From: a virus
Length of the DNA stretch: 64,000 bases
Reading direction: 5' to 3' (one strand)
Virus record (IMG/VR): IMGVR_UViG_3300031772_000020
Span: 1-64,000 of that record
The notes beneath the pieces are model-generated. The model ran no database searches and was not told the origin of the DNA. It saw only the letters and a program-made list of their open reading frames with translations. Each line of letters opens with the position of its first letter. The stretch's first letter is position 1. Of this stretch, positions 16,159 through 24,799 are shown piece after piece. The translations under genes and the position numbers were made by a program.

Positions 16159-17613
16159 ATGGTTATACAAGATGCACTAACCGGTAGGCCGATGCTGGCG
16201 ACCAACGGCGGTCATATCGCCCGTTTCACGGAGACGCTGGAATGGGGCTATAAGTTGGCCGAAACGCCGGTCGGAATTACCGACAAAAATCCCAAGGGCC
16301 TTTGGGAAGCCAAAGGCTGGAAGGAGTTCGTCGCCCACATGCCCGAACACAAACGGGCCTATACGGCGATCATGCTCGAAAACTGCCGCAGCCGCTTCGG
16401 CCAACTGGACGAAGTGACGCGCACCACGTCCCTGGGCACGTTCGACAAGTGGATTTTCCCCATCATTGCGAACATGTCGGAGAATGATGTGATCGACCAG
16501 CTCGTCGCGCTTCAGCCTATGGCCGGGCCGGTGAGCCAGATCGTTTACATGGACATTGTGACCGGTCGCCGGAAAGGCCGCACCCCTGCGGGCGCCCCCA
16601 TGTGGCGTGCCCTGCAAGGCGCGGTTGACCGCGATGACGACGGTGACGAACTCGTCCAGGACGAGTCGGGCGTGCTGTCCGGCAATGCCGGTCAGTTGGA
16701 GTGGTATCCGATCCGTGCGGGCACCTTGACGGTGACCGTTGGTTCTGATGTCACCACCGACGACAGCAACGGCAGTATCTTGCCGGTCGGCACTATCGCT
16801 GGCGGCACGATCAACTACGTCACAGGTGCCATCACCGTTACGGGTGTGGGGGCAACGGCAGCCTACAGCGTGACCTATGCGTTCAACGCCGAAGGCAACC
16901 TGAACATCCAGGACTACGAGATGAAGCTCAGCTCCACGCCGGTTACGGCGAAGGTGATGAAGCTCAAGACTCTGTGGTCCGAAGAAGCCGACCAAAACCT
17001 CCAGGCGATGTATAACATCAAGGCGGAGAGCGTCCTGCTCAACGCCCTGACGAATGCGTTGACCTATCAAAAGCACCGCCAGGTGATCTTCGACCTCCGG
17101 GCGCGTGCCGACGCTGGCTTCGTGGTATGGGACGCCGTGGCCCCGCCCTCGGTGAACTACCAGACCCACAAGTTCTCCATCATCGACGCCTTCGAGACGG
17201 CGAGCAACTTCATCTTCGGGGCCACGAACATGGTCGCCGGAAACTGGCTGCTCCTCGGTCTTCAGGCTGCAACGGTCGTTGCCACGCTGCCCCAGTTCGT
17301 GGCTCGCAACGCCCGGACGCAGATGCAGGGCGTCACCTACCTGGGTGACCTCGGCAACAAGAAGGTCTTCGCTGACCCGCACTTTCCGGTCAACGAGTGG
17401 CTGGTCGGGCACAAGGGCGACCAGTTCCTCACGACGGGATATGTGCTGGCGGAATACCAGAAGCTCTACACCACGCCCGACGTGGTGCTGCCGGACTTCA
17501 TCCACCAGCGCGGATTCGCAACTTCGTTCGCACGCAAAATGATTAACTCGAAAATGTTTTGCCGTGGGTTAGTTGTCAATTCACCCACAACTTTTGGCAG
17601 CGTAATCGGTTAA
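16159..17613 (+). CDS. Major capsid protein (gp23-like, HK97 fold)
   Basis: 484 residues. Position after the protease/scaffold, length, and sequence features fit a T4-type capsid protein: a helical N-terminus, LDEVTRTTSLGTFDKWIFPI, VYMDIVTGRRKG near residue 130, and a C-terminal half with the axial-domain-like GNWLLLGLQAATVVATLP and FADPHFPVNEWLVGHKG. A Thr/Val/Gly-rich stretch at about residues 190-240 looks like an inserted beta domain, possibly exposed on the capsid surface. A strong terminator follows directly, as expected for a highly expressed gene. The N-terminus may be trimmed by the protease. Confidence 0.85.
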   Translation: MVIQDALTGRPMLATNGGHIARFTETLEWGYKLAETPVGITDKNPKGLWEAKGWKEFVAHMPEHKRAYTAIMLENCRSRFGQLDEVTRTTSLGTFDKWIFPIIANMSENDVIDQLVALQPMAGPVSQIVYMDIVTGRRKGRTPAGAPMWRALQGAVDRDDDGDELVQDESGVLSGNAGQLEWYPIRAGTLTVTVGSDVTTDDSNGSILPVGTIAGGTINYVTGAITVTGVGATAAYSVTYAFNAEGNLNIQDYEMKLSSTPVTAKVMKLKTLWSEEADQNLQAMYNIKAESVLLNALTNALTYQKHRQVIFDLRARADAGFVVWDAVAPPSVNYQTHKFSIIDAFETASNFIFGATNMVAGNWLLLGLQAATVVATLPQFVARNARTQMQGVTYLGDLGNKKVFADPHFPVNEWLVGHKGDQFLTTGYVLAEYQKLYTTPDVVLPDFIHQRGFATSFARKMINSKMFCRGLVVNSPTTFGSVIG

Positions 17614-17636
17614 GCGAGGCTAACCGACAATCTCGA

Positions 17637-17664
17637 AAACCCCCATGAAAATGGGGGTTTTTTA
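17637..17664. terminator. Bidirectional rho-independent terminator
   Basis: AAACCCCCAT (17637-17646), loop GAAA, ATGGGGGTTT (17651-17660), then TTTA. The 10-bp stem is perfect. On the minus strand the same stem is followed by TTTT, so it can end capsid transcription from the left and the accessory operon (17810-21190, minus strand) from the right. The 145 bp from here to 17809 hold no gene that I can support; a TTGACA N17 TAAGTT promoter-like pair (17748-17776, plus strand) is the only signal. Confidence 0.9.
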
Positions 17665-17809
17665 TTGGCTACACCTGATGACATTCACCTATCTAATGCA
17701 CCTCTATTGAGCATTTAAAATAACCCAACCTTGTTAGGAAAGAAATGTTGACAGAGAGTATGCGCTGCTTTAAGTTCTGGATATGCAGTCAATCAGGATT
17801 GAAGAACGA

Positions 17810-18136
17810 TTATTGGCGCGGCTTTTCGACTGGCGGGGCGGGAGTCTTTTCGACTGGCGGCTCGTCTTTCCGATCCTTGGAAGCGTCGGTCGTCATTGCG
17901 GCTGCAACGAACAGGCCAATAATTAGCGAAATAATAAGCATCGTGAGAACACCGCCATCCGTGGGCGACCGATCAACTCCGAATAGAACGATGCTGAGAA
18001 TCCCGACACCGATGAACGCAATGGGCGTGTCGCACAACAGCCAAACACAGATGAAGGTGAAGATGTCGGATTCATTTTTCATCGCCCAATTGATTAGACT
18101 GACGACTATCCAAATGATAATAATGGCATCTATCAT
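17810..18136 (-). CDS. Small membrane protein with repeated PPVEK tail
   Basis: 108 residues. Three hydrophobic segments are visible: IDAIIIIWIVVSLINWAM at the start, IFTFICVWLLCDTPIAFIGV, and LTMLIISLIIGLFVAAAM. The cytoplasmic tail is charged and ends PPVEKTPAPPVEKP, a short direct repeat. It is the last gene of the minus-strand accessory block. A holin-like or host-membrane role is possible but nothing specific supports it. The plus-strand frame in the same place is not a gene: it reads as low-complexity noise. Confidence 0.65.
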   Translation of the reverse strand: MIDAIIIIWIVVSLINWAMKNESDIFTFICVWLLCDTPIAFIGVGILSIVLFGVDRSPTDGGVLTMLIISLIIGLFVAAAMTTDASKDRKDEPPVEKTPAPPVEKPRQ

Positions 18137-18139
18137 AAT

Positions 18140-18367
18140 TCACTCCCAGTAAAGGTGAGGTTGGTTGAGGGGAAGGGTCTTTCCATCGCCGTCAACGGGG
18201 TTGCTCGCCTGGAACTGTCGGCCAGCCTCAAAGCCGACCGACATCAGCAGGAGGAACCCGTCATTGTTGCGCTCATGCTCGATGACCGGCTTGAGGTCAG
18301 GGCGGTGCGCGTCGCACCAGTCCAGGACGGCCTGGAGGTTCTTCGGGGTTTTGGTTGTCGCGTCCAT
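18140..18367 (-). CDS. Small unknown protein
   Basis: 75 residues, starting MDATTKTPKNLQAVLDWCDA and containing a short hydrophobic patch FLLLMSVGFEAGRQF. It is three bases upstream of the membrane protein gene, in the same direction, so the two are probably co-transcribed. No family recognised. Composition matches the neighbouring genes, which supports it being coding. Confidence 0.5.
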   Translation of the reverse strand: MDATTKTPKNLQAVLDWCDAHRPDLKPVIEHERNNDGFLLLMSVGFEAGRQFQASNPVDGDGKTLPLNQPHLYWE

Positions 18368-18382
18368 AACCAGCAGTTCGCG

Positions 18383-18715
18383 TCAGCATTCGCTGGGCGG
18401 AAAGTTTATTGGATCGTTTTTTCTTTGGATTTCCAGATGTTTTTGAAGGCTGGCTTCCCAAGACTCTTCCTTAACAACCACAAGGCGCAGCGAATTAACA
18501 CGGGGCCAGTATGGCCGTTTATTGGCACCGACCTGCACTAGATAGGATTCGTGTTTTCGCGGCGATCCAAAGCCTAGCCTATAATTCCTGAATCCAGAAG
18601 GAATAAATACGCATGGGTATTTGCCAGCCGGAACAACCGCAATTATTGTTCCCTTTTTATGTTTTCTGCTTCCCTGCGATTGGGAAGTCCAACTAACTTT
18701 GTCTCTGATTTTCAT
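18383..18715 (-). CDS. Small basic beta-rich protein
   Basis: 110 residues, strongly basic. The first half (KIRDKVSWTSQSQGSRKHKK, then GTIIAVVPAGKYPC) has the look of a small KOW/SH3-like barrel that is common among short phage proteins of unknown role; the second half has SLRLVVVKEESWE followed by a helix. Composition is A/T-richer than the flanking genes. It is four bases downstream of the next gene in the same minus-strand block. Binding to nucleic acid is possible from the fold guess only. Confidence 0.5.
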   Translation of the reverse strand: MKIRDKVSWTSQSQGSRKHKKGTIIAVVPAGKYPCVFIPSGFRNYRLGFGSPRKHESYLVQVGANKRPYWPRVNSLRLVVVKEESWEASLQKHLEIQRKNDPINFPPSEC

Positions 18716-18718
18716 ATT

Positions 18719-19102
18719 TTAGTTCATTTCGATCTGCCAGGCCGCGCTCGACTTGCCGCCGCCATATTGATCCATACGTTCAAAAAGCCAGCGGGCGACC
18801 TCGTGCTGCATGATCCCGTCAGACATAAGAATGAGGTCCGCTTTTTTGTTGCTCATGCTCACGTTCTGGCCCCGGTCGCCGGGCTTGCGGCCCTCCTGCT
18901 CGGAGATGTCGAAGTCCACCAGAACGAGTTGCCAATCGCCTACGTTGGCCTCCCACATGCGCGTGTTCTTCGGCATGGGTTCCGGTGACCCGGACTGCCA
19001 GGACATCGGCTCGCGCAGGACGCGGGCGAGGTCGTTGATGACCGTGGCGTCGCACCCGTTAATGATGGCCTGCACAGCGAACGTGGGGATTGGGTCGAGC
19101 AT
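18719..19102 (-). CDS. Unknown protein
   Basis: 127 residues. Beta-strand segments (WEANVGDWQLVLVDFDI and ADLILMSDG) are followed by a helix (MQHEVARWLFERMDQYGG). No family was recognised. It is preceded on its own strand by a strong GC hairpin at 19112-19133, so it may be expressed separately from, or at a lower level than, the DUF932 gene upstream. The plus-strand frames here are shadows. Confidence 0.5.
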   Translation of the reverse strand: MLDPIPTFAVQAIINGCDATVINDLARVLREPMSWQSGSPEPMPKNTRMWEANVGDWQLVLVDFDISEQEGRKPGDRGQNVSMSNKKADLILMSDGIMQHEVARWLFERMDQYGGGKSSAAWQIEMN

Positions 19103-19111
19103 ACGTTTATT

Positions 19112-19133
19112 GGGGGCCGGACTCCCGGCCCCC
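19112..19133 (-). terminator. GC-rich hairpin after the DUF932 gene
   Basis: GGGGGCCGG (19112-19120) pairs with CCGGCCCCC (19125-19133) around the loop ACTC: nine perfect GC-rich pairs. It sits between the stop of the DUF932 gene (19148) and the next start (19102) on the minus strand. The base run after the stem on that strand is AATAAA, not T-rich, so it is more likely an attenuator or RNA-stability hairpin than a full terminator. Confidence 0.6.
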
Positions 19134-19147
19134 GTTGGGGTGCGGGG

Positions 19148-19951
19148 TTAGTTGGCGCTGATCGTCATCGCCGTCTGGCGGGCCAGGAGGCCGACCTGTC
19201 CATCCATCAGCGCGTGGAGGGCCTGGGTGCGCTTCGGGAGCGCCCACAGATTGCCTTTGAGACCCTGAGTGAAGGCGTTGAACAGCCGCCACACGTTCTT
19301 GCTCTCGGCGAACTCCGGGTGACTCGGCGTGCGCCACTCGGTGATGACTTCCGGCAGGATGGTGATCGGGGCTACGCCGCCTTCATAGGCGCGAACGATG
19401 AGGTCATTGGCCTGACTGTCGGTCAGCTCATGGGTCTTGTAAGCCTCGATGCGGGTGCCCTGGTCGTTCCAGCGTTCGGCGAGCTGGCCAGTGGCGCGGC
19501 CAACGAGGTTGGGGAGGTCGAGGAGCACGCGGTTGGTGTGCTTGCGGAGCACCTGGATTTCGGCTGAGAACGAGAGGTTGTCGCACACAAAGGCATTCAA
19601 GCCGACGCCCATCATGATCTGCCAAGCTTTATCGTGGGCGTTGCGGAGGCTGACGACGTAGCCGTAGTCCTTCTCTTCGCGGTCGGCCAGGGCAACCTGC
19701 ATAAGACCGAAGAACCGGGTGCCTTCTTTGGCGAGCGCGAAGGCCGAGGCCACGACGCGCATCTGGAAGGTTTCGAGAGATGCCTCAACCTCGTCGATGA
19801 GGCGGATATGTGGCACGGGCTGCCAGCTTCGGGTGGGACTTGGAGTCACGACTTCGGCGATTTGTTCGCGGGTTGCGAGCTGACCGCCGCAGTGGAGCAT
19901 CAATTTTGATTCGTTCATAATCTCTATTCGTTCGTTGTTTTCGTCTTTCAT
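19148..19951 (-). CDS. DUF932 family phage/plasmid-like protein
   Basis: About 267 residues. The pattern follows the DUF932 family: HCGGQLATREQIAEV and PTRSWQPVPHIRLIDEV at the start, then RFFGLMQVALADREEKDYGY, SLRNAHDKAW, FVCDNLSFSAE, RKHTNRVLLDL and, near the end, WRLFNAFTQGLKGN. The family is common on phages and plasmids; its function is not established. ATGs exist at 19966, 19951 and 19918; I chose 19951, but 19918 (MNESKLML) also fits. A promoter and a leader hairpin lie just upstream, so it heads the minus-strand accessory operon. Confidence 0.75.
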   Translation of the reverse strand: MKDENNERIEIMNESKLMLHCGGQLATREQIAEVVTPSPTRSWQPVPHIRLIDEVEASLETFQMRVVASAFALAKEGTRFFGLMQVALADREEKDYGYVVSLRNAHDKAWQIMMGVGLNAFVCDNLSFSAEIQVLRKHTNRVLLDLPNLVGRATGQLAERWNDQGTRIEAYKTHELTDSQANDLIVRAYEGGVAPITILPEVITEWRTPSHPEFAESKNVWRLFNAFTQGLKGNLWALPKRTQALHALMDGQVGLLARQTAMTISAN

Positions 19952-19956
19952 TCTTC

Positions 19957-19977
19957 GGTTGAGCATCACGCTCAACC
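19957..19977 (-). promoter_or_regulatory. Leader hairpin of the DUF932 operon
   Basis: GGTTGAGC (19957-19964) and GCTCAACC (19970-19977) form a perfect 8-bp inverted repeat with a five-base loop. It lies between the predicted transcription start (about 19984 on the minus strand) and the chosen ATG at 19951. It could stabilise the mRNA or serve as an operator. The alternative ATG at 19966 would fall inside it. Confidence 0.5.
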
Positions 19978-19990
19978 ATCGTTACGCGAT

Positions 19991-20019
19991 AAAGTAAACG
20001 ATCTTCAGCCCAGTGTCAA
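19991..20019 (-). promoter_or_regulatory. Sigma70-type promoter for the DUF932 operon
   Basis: On the minus strand a perfect TTGACA (20019-20014) is followed after exactly 17 bases by TACTTT (19996-19991). The expected start near 19984 gives a leader of about 30 bases. The consensus -35 and 17-bp spacing suggest recognition by the host vegetative sigma factor early in infection. TACTTT keeps the key T-A and final T of the -10 element but is otherwise weak. Confidence 0.6.
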
Positions 20020-20059
20020 TAGAGTTCGTATCCTTTTAATCGAATAAAAGTTTATGCGA

Positions 20060-21190
20060 TTAAGACGGTGTGGCACAGGAATTGCTAGGGCTATCTGCTT
20101 CATCCCCAAGGAGAATGCCCTCGATCCACAGGCGCTCGTGAACGGTGCGGAACTTGTCAGCCAGCGGGGTGCCAGCGGTGTCGAAGTCGATAGTGCCATC
20201 TTCCTTGTGGGGCATGGCTTCCACGGAGACGAACTCCACATCCTTGAAACGCTTCGCTTGCCAGGTATAGTGGCCGCGCCGGAAAGTGAATCGGGGCTTG
20301 CTGCGCGGCCCGGTGCTGCCGGTTGTAATGATGCCCTGGCGCGGAATCTTGTAGCTACGGCCAATGACGTTGGGCGACCACATATCGCGGTGGGCAACGC
20401 GGCCCTTCTTGATCTTCATGAGCCGTGTGCATTGGCCGTGTTCGACCAGCCCTGGGCGGCAGGAGACTGCCATGAGGAGTTTCATGGCGAACATGAGCAT
20501 CTTGTTCACGTAGATTTTCTCCGCGTCACCGGCCAGTTCGTTCCCGCTGGCCTTGTAGGTGAAACCATGGTATTCCTCCTCGTAGATCGTCGAATCCACC
20601 CAGGCCGCGCTCTTGAAGACTTCGATGCCCATGCTCATCGGGTAGTTGCCGTTGTAGTCGATGGGCGTATTCATGCCGTGATAGACGGGGTAATCGACGG
20701 CCAGTTTGTCCGCATGGTTATTCATTGGGGTGTAGGGAATCTCAACGGAGGGCACCTTGAGGACATCGGGGTATTTGCCAGCCGGGCAGCGGGTCACGGC
20801 GATGAATGGGGCGTGGCAGCCGAAATACTGCGCGACGAACTGGTCGGGCAGCACAAAGAGCTGCGCGTTGAGCGGCCACTTGATCTCGGCGAATTTGAAG
20901 TCGAGCGGCAGGTCGGTGTTGGCCACGGCCAGGCAAAACTCGTAGGCGATGAAATAAGTGGGCATCTTGTTGGCCATGAGCGCCAGCGTGGTCATGTAGG
21001 CTGTCAGGTGCGGCAACTGGTTCATGGCTGGATCACGCACCACCATCAGATTGCCGACCATCGAGGCTGCGTAGTAGCGCGGATTGGTGTAGCCGGGCGG
21101 CGGGGTGACGTTGCGCGGGTGGGCGGCGTGAAAAGCCTGGGGAAAAGTCTTCTCCAGAAAGTCGGTGAGGGTTTTGATGCGTTCGTTCAT
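20060..21190 (-). CDS. Unknown 376-residue protein with RRGHYTWQ motif
   Basis: The protein has no recognised enzyme domain. Its C-terminal third contains SKPRFTFRRGHYTWQAKRFK, a pattern (basic strand, then RGH followed by an aromatic and Gln/Trp) seen at the end of several uncharacterised phage proteins of similar length. The middle part is rich in aromatic residues and short strands. The ATG at 21190 is preferred; a TTG nine bases upstream lies at the predicted transcription start. Its promoter is at 21201-21229, which would give a nearly leaderless mRNA. The long plus-strand frame opposite is a codon-bias shadow. Confidence 0.65.
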   Translation of the reverse strand: MNERIKTLTDFLEKTFPQAFHAAHPRNVTPPPGYTNPRYYAASMVGNLMVVRDPAMNQLPHLTAYMTTLALMANKMPTYFIAYEFCLAVANTDLPLDFKFAEIKWPLNAQLFVLPDQFVAQYFGCHAPFIAVTRCPAGKYPDVLKVPSVEIPYTPMNNHADKLAVDYPVYHGMNTPIDYNGNYPMSMGIEVFKSAAWVDSTIYEEEYHGFTYKASGNELAGDAEKIYVNKMLMFAMKLLMAVSCRPGLVEHGQCTRLMKIKKGRVAHRDMWSPNVIGRSYKIPRQGIITTGSTGPRSKPRFTFRRGHYTWQAKRFKDVEFVSVEAMPHKEDGTIDFDTAGTPLADKFRTVHERLWIEGILLGDEADSPSNSCATPS

Positions 21191-21200
21191 TTTGGTCAAA

Positions 21201-21229
21201 ACTGTAAACTATAAAAAGTTTGCTGTCAA
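21201..21229 (-). promoter_or_regulatory. Sigma70-type promoter for the 20060-21190 gene
   Basis: On the minus strand TTGACA (21229-21224), 17 bases, TACAGT (21206-21201). Transcription would start about 21194, only a few bases before the ATG at 21190, so translation would be almost leaderless. The two minus-strand promoters in this region share the same consensus -35 and spacing, which suggests a common early class. One TTGTTTACA copy (21246-21254) lies just upstream. Confidence 0.6.
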
Positions 21230-21355
21230 GAGGGTTGATGCACTTTTGTTTACACTTCTTTCGTGCCCAGCAGGGGGTAGTTATATTGGCAGAGTGCGCC
21301 AGGACAGTTTGTGCGCGTAGATATTATGATGTAACTAGCTTAAACTGAACGATAT

Positions 21356-21745
21356 ATGCCAGCATTAAGCAAAGCTCAAGCAGGGGCGGCGGGCGCAGCC
21401 TTGGCTGTGAAAAGGGGCGAAAAGTCCAAAAGCGAGTTGTTTGGCGCTTCCAAGCAAATGCTCAGCATGAGCCAGGACGAGCTGGCCAAGTTCGCCGGGA
21501 CGAAGCACAAAGGTCTCCCTGCCAAGAAGGGCGAGAGCCTGCAACAGATCGGCGCGGCCATCGTCACCACGCTGCTTTCCGAAGACCACGAAGACCCGGC
21601 CCTGGAAGGCCGCGAGGTTGCCGTTGCTCGGAATATCCTGGCGGCGCTGAAGCGGCTCCAGAGCAGTTTGACCAACCCATCGCCAGAGCAGCAGCACGCC
21701 CTGACGACCATCCGGGCAGCGGCCCACAGCCTCGTGCGACAATAA
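21356..21745 (+). CDS. DUF3008-like small protein
   Basis: 129 residues. The N-terminal 58 residues (MPALSKAQAGAAGAALAVKR, then a Met/Ser-rich helix, ELAKFAGTKHKGLPAKK) follow the DUF3008 pattern, in which 'MPa.SkaQq' is followed by 'dfa.tk.kgLP'. The family occurs in phages and bacteria with no known function. The rest is helical and poorly conserved in appearance. The 165-bp intergenic region before it contains the minus-strand promoter and one dispersed-motif copy; I see no convincing plus-strand promoter. Confidence 0.65.
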   Translation: MPALSKAQAGAAGAALAVKRGEKSKSELFGASKQMLSMSQDELAKFAGTKHKGLPAKKGESLQQIGAAIVTTLLSEDHEDPALEGREVAVARNILAALKRLQSSLTNPSPEQQHALTTIRAAAHSLVRQ

Positions 21746-22299
21746 TGCGTGATGACCTAGAAGAGCTGCCCCTGCCGCTAGAGGCCAAAGCCTACGCCCG
21801 GCGCAGAGGTCTGGCGGCGATGAAGCGCCAGCCCCAGGAGTTCATCAACGTGATGGCAACCCTCACCAACCAAAAGCACCTGAAGCCGGGCTTCAGGAAC
21901 ACCGATGCCGGTGGAAAAGTTCCGCACGCGATCAAGGAGCGGGCAGCCGAGGTTGTCAGGATCGTGCTGGAAGATGATGATGAGGAGGAAGGAATAGGTT
22001 TCAAAGACGTGTATCATCCCTCGGAACAGACCGCGTTCAAGGTCTATTCCAGGTATGACCTCGTGCCGGGCCATAACCTCAACATCGAGTGGAACTTTCA
22101 AGTGCCTTCGCCGGTCGTGGGAGGAAAATACGTCAACAGGATTTACACTCCATTTGGCATGACTTTCCGGGCGCAGCAGGTGCGGGCCATCCAGCGCATG
22201 AAAACTTTGGCCCAAGAAAGACAGTGGCCCGTGGGCGCGGAATTCGTGACCTCATGGGGGCGCTACTTAATCCAAAACGGCACGATTACAAAGATTTGA
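21745..22299 (+). CDS. Unknown protein preceding the tape measure
   Basis: 184 residues, starting in a TAATG overlap with the DUF3008 stop and ending one base before the tape-measure gene. The N-terminal half is helical and basic with an acidic stretch (VLEDDDEEEG); the C-terminal half has strands (NIEWNFQVPSPVVGGKYVNR) and QQVRAIQRMKTLAQ. Genes directly before tape measures often encode tail-assembly chaperones, but no known chaperone signature and no slippery frameshift site was seen here. Function unknown. Confidence 0.6.
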   Translation: MRDDLEELPLPLEAKAYARRRGLAAMKRQPQEFINVMATLTNQKHLKPGFRNTDAGGKVPHAIKERAAEVVRIVLEDDDEEEGIGFKDVYHPSEQTAFKVYSRYDLVPGHNLNIEWNFQVPSPVVGGKYVNRIYTPFGMTFRAQQVRAIQRMKTLAQERQWPVGAEFVTSWGRYLIQNGTITKI

Positions 22300-22300
22300 T

Positions 22301-24796
22301 ATGGCCTCGAACGAACAACGTGAACTGGAAACAGTCGCGCATCTGGTGCGGATGACGACGGAAAATCTGGACAAGATGGTAAACTCGACCAAGGGCATCG
22401 CTAAGAATTTTTCCGAGTTCGGTCAACAGCTTCGCGGCCATAACCGCAGCATGAGGGAAACACTGCTGAGCACCATCAACTTGCCGAAGTGGATGCAGAT
22501 TGGCTCGCAAGCCCTGGTTACTCCTATCGAGGAGATGAATACAGCACTCGCCGCCAGCCGGGATAAGCTGGCTGGAGCTACTTCAGAGCTGGATAAGCAG
22601 CAAAAACAACTGAATCAGTTTACCACGACATATACTGGGATATTTCCGCATCAGCAGAAGGCTGTTGATATGGCTAAGCAAGCGGTAAACCAGGCAGAAA
22701 AGGAAGTGGCGTTCGCCGAAAAGCTGCTCAGCTTCAAGCAGCAGTATGCCAAATGGTCAGGCGTCGAAATGGCACTCGAAGCCGCTGTGGCCAAAGGTTT
22801 TGCTGACGCCATCAGGCGCAGTGGCGCACTGAACCAATCGCTCATCGAAGCTAACAGCGCGACCTCTGTCCGGGCGCAGTTATCCCGCGACGTATGGGAG
22901 GTCATGGCCAAGACCGGCAATGCGCAGGCGGAGATGCTGGCTGCCGCCAAGGCGCTCACAGGTGTCGGCTTCGATCTGCGGAAGAATTTCAAGGACACGC
23001 TGGAGGTCATGGTCGAGATGGAGGAGGGCTTGGGCGTCTCCTACGAGAACTCGGCCCAACTCGCCCGGATTTTTGAAGTCAGCTTGAAGACTCCGGTGCG
23101 CGAGGTCGCCGACCAGATCGCGGCCATCGCCAACCAGACCTCTCTGATGGCAGACGAAGCCACGCGCTATGCCGTAGAGATCGGCAAGGCCCTGCGGCTG
23201 CTTGGCCCGCTGGAAGGAAATACGTCAAAAGCTACCGGTTATGTGGCGATGATGGCTGGCCGCATGAAGGACGTGGGCGGCAATGCCGAGGATGTCGTCA
23301 AGATGTTTGGTGAGATGACCAAGGGGACGGCCCAGGGCTTCATGCTTCGCGGCCTCGCTGGCGTCGGTGCTCCGGGCACTCTTAGAACCCAGGCAGGGGC
23401 ACAGCAAGCTATGGAGGGCATCGACCGGATTATTAAGTCCATCGTCAGTGCGGCCCCCGGCAGCGCGGCCTATACCGCGCAGCTCGAAACTGCCGCGCAG
23501 ATGTTCGGCACCAGCGCCGAAGCGATCACATATTGGCGGGACATGATGGCCAAGGCCAATGAGCCGTTGAACGAACAGCAGAAATTGCAGGCGCGTTGGC
23601 AGGAACAAATTGCCAACGCCAACAAGTCTTTGGGCCTCATTAAAAATTCGTTGTTCGCGCTTATTCAGCGCGGGCTGACCCCGTGGATTGAATATTTGTC
23701 CATAGCCCTCAAGTGGATCGCCAAAATCGTCTCCTCTATCGCCGAGAATAAATATGCCATGTGGGCTGCGGCTGTTATCCTTCCAGCGGTGATTGGCAAA
23801 GCGGTTTGGTCGCTAAGGGCGCTTTACTTGGCGCTAAAACAAGTCGCCAAGAATGCCACAGCGGCATCCATCGCGGAAGCTGCTCGCGGAGGATTGGGTG
23901 GGGTAGGTGGTCTGCCGAAGTCATTGGCGGCACAGGCTGCCTATGGCAAGGCGATTCAAGGCTTTAGCGGTTTTGTCAGCAAATGGACTGGTTTTAGCCT
24001 GCTCAGCAAAACGGTCGCTGCGCATTTGCCGAAAGTCAGCGGCTTTCTTGGCAACTGGCTGCCGAAAATGTTCCAAACTCAATACAGCGGGGTTTTAGGT
24101 CTCGGCAAACTGAATACTCTTACGTCCGGTTTGAACACGCGGATATGGGGTTTGGTTGGCCGTCTCGGCGTGATGGGGCCGGTTGCGGCAGTTGCCGCCG
24201 CCTGGGCCGCAAGCCATGCCGTGGGCCGCTGGTATGATAAAAAGTTTCCCGGTAACTGGATCGCGGCGCTTTCCGAAAAAATAGGGGAGGCTTGGTATGC
24301 CAAAGCCAACGCAAAATCTGCCGCCATCGTAGGCAAATCCAGGGAGGGCACTAAGAGCTGGCAGGAAGTGGCTGCTGAAATCCGGCAGGCGATCTACACG
24401 GGAAAAGAGGATACCATCCAGAGTATTTGGGAACAAAATATTGGCAAGGTTAGAGGATTAACTACAGAGGCGGCTGCCGCCGCATACAAAGCTATCGTCC
24501 TGCCCGCAACGGCTGAGGCGCGTGAGCGGATGGGTCTGGCTTCTGTCACATCGGCGGAGGCTCAAACGGCGGAGAAGGATCGTAAGTCAATTGAGCTTAG
24601 CAAGCAGGGCGTCGGTGCCCAACTCAGTATTAAAGATACGCTTGCAAAGGCCAATGCCGACCGTAAGCAAGAAGAAGCTCAACGGAGGCGGGATGAGTTC
24701 ATAATAGCGTTCCAGGAGACCACGCACCGCAAGTTAATGGTGAATCCGGGGACAAACACCAAAACCAGCGCAAGCATGTGGGCAATTTCACCGTAG
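22301..24796 (+). CDS. Tail tape measure protein
   Basis: 831 residues. It has the hallmarks of a tape measure: long helical, Ala/Gln/Lys-rich N-terminal half (coiled-coil prone between about residues 80 and 150), hydrophobic segments between about residues 460 and 540 (IEYLSIALKWIAKIVSSIAE and MWAAAVILPAVIGKAVWSLR), and a Gly/Ala-rich region followed by a charged helical tail. Such proteins set tail length and cross the membrane at DNA injection. By the usual rule of about 1.5 angstrom per residue, the tail would be about 120 nm. Flanked by tail genes. Confidence 0.8.
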   Translation: MASNEQRELETVAHLVRMTTENLDKMVNSTKGIAKNFSEFGQQLRGHNRSMRETLLSTINLPKWMQIGSQALVTPIEEMNTALAASRDKLAGATSELDKQQKQLNQFTTTYTGIFPHQQKAVDMAKQAVNQAEKEVAFAEKLLSFKQQYAKWSGVEMALEAAVAKGFADAIRRSGALNQSLIEANSATSVRAQLSRDVWEVMAKTGNAQAEMLAAAKALTGVGFDLRKNFKDTLEVMVEMEEGLGVSYENSAQLARIFEVSLKTPVREVADQIAAIANQTSLMADEATRYAVEIGKALRLLGPLEGNTSKATGYVAMMAGRMKDVGGNAEDVVKMFGEMTKGTAQGFMLRGLAGVGAPGTLRTQAGAQQAMEGIDRIIKSIVSAAPGSAAYTAQLETAAQMFGTSAEAITYWRDMMAKANEPLNEQQKLQARWQEQIANANKSLGLIKNSLFALIQRGLTPWIEYLSIALKWIAKIVSSIAENKYAMWAAAVILPAVIGKAVWSLRALYLALKQVAKNATAASIAEAARGGLGGVGGLPKSLAAQAAYGKAIQGFSGFVSKWTGFSLLSKTVAAHLPKVSGFLGNWLPKMFQTQYSGVLGLGKLNTLTSGLNTRIWGLVGRLGVMGPVAAVAAAWAASHAVGRWYDKKFPGNWIAALSEKIGEAWYAKANAKSAAIVGKSREGTKSWQEVAAEIRQAIYTGKEDTIQSIWEQNIGKVRGLTTEAAAAAYKAIVLPATAEARERMGLASVTSAEAQTAEKDRKSIELSKQGVGAQLSIKDTLAKANADRKQEEAQRRRDEFIIAFQETTHRKLMVNPGTNTKTSASMWAISP

Positions 24797-24799
24797 TTT

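Noticed and set aside
17748-17776. Plus-strand TTGACA N17 TAAGTT promoter after the capsid terminator
   Set aside because: It drives into the antisense of a minus-strand gene and the next plus gene is 3.5 kb away. It could make an antisense RNA, but the -10 is weak, so I only record it.
17745-18152. Plus-strand frame opposite the small membrane protein
   Set aside because: It reads as Ser/Cys/Thr noise; the minus-strand frame has clean transmembrane segments.
20054-21214. 386-codon plus-strand open frame opposite the unknown minus-strand gene
   Set aside because: Its protein is rich in His, Val, Arg and Gly with no fold-like pattern, and it mirrors the codon phase of the minus-strand gene, which has clear protein character and a good promoter.
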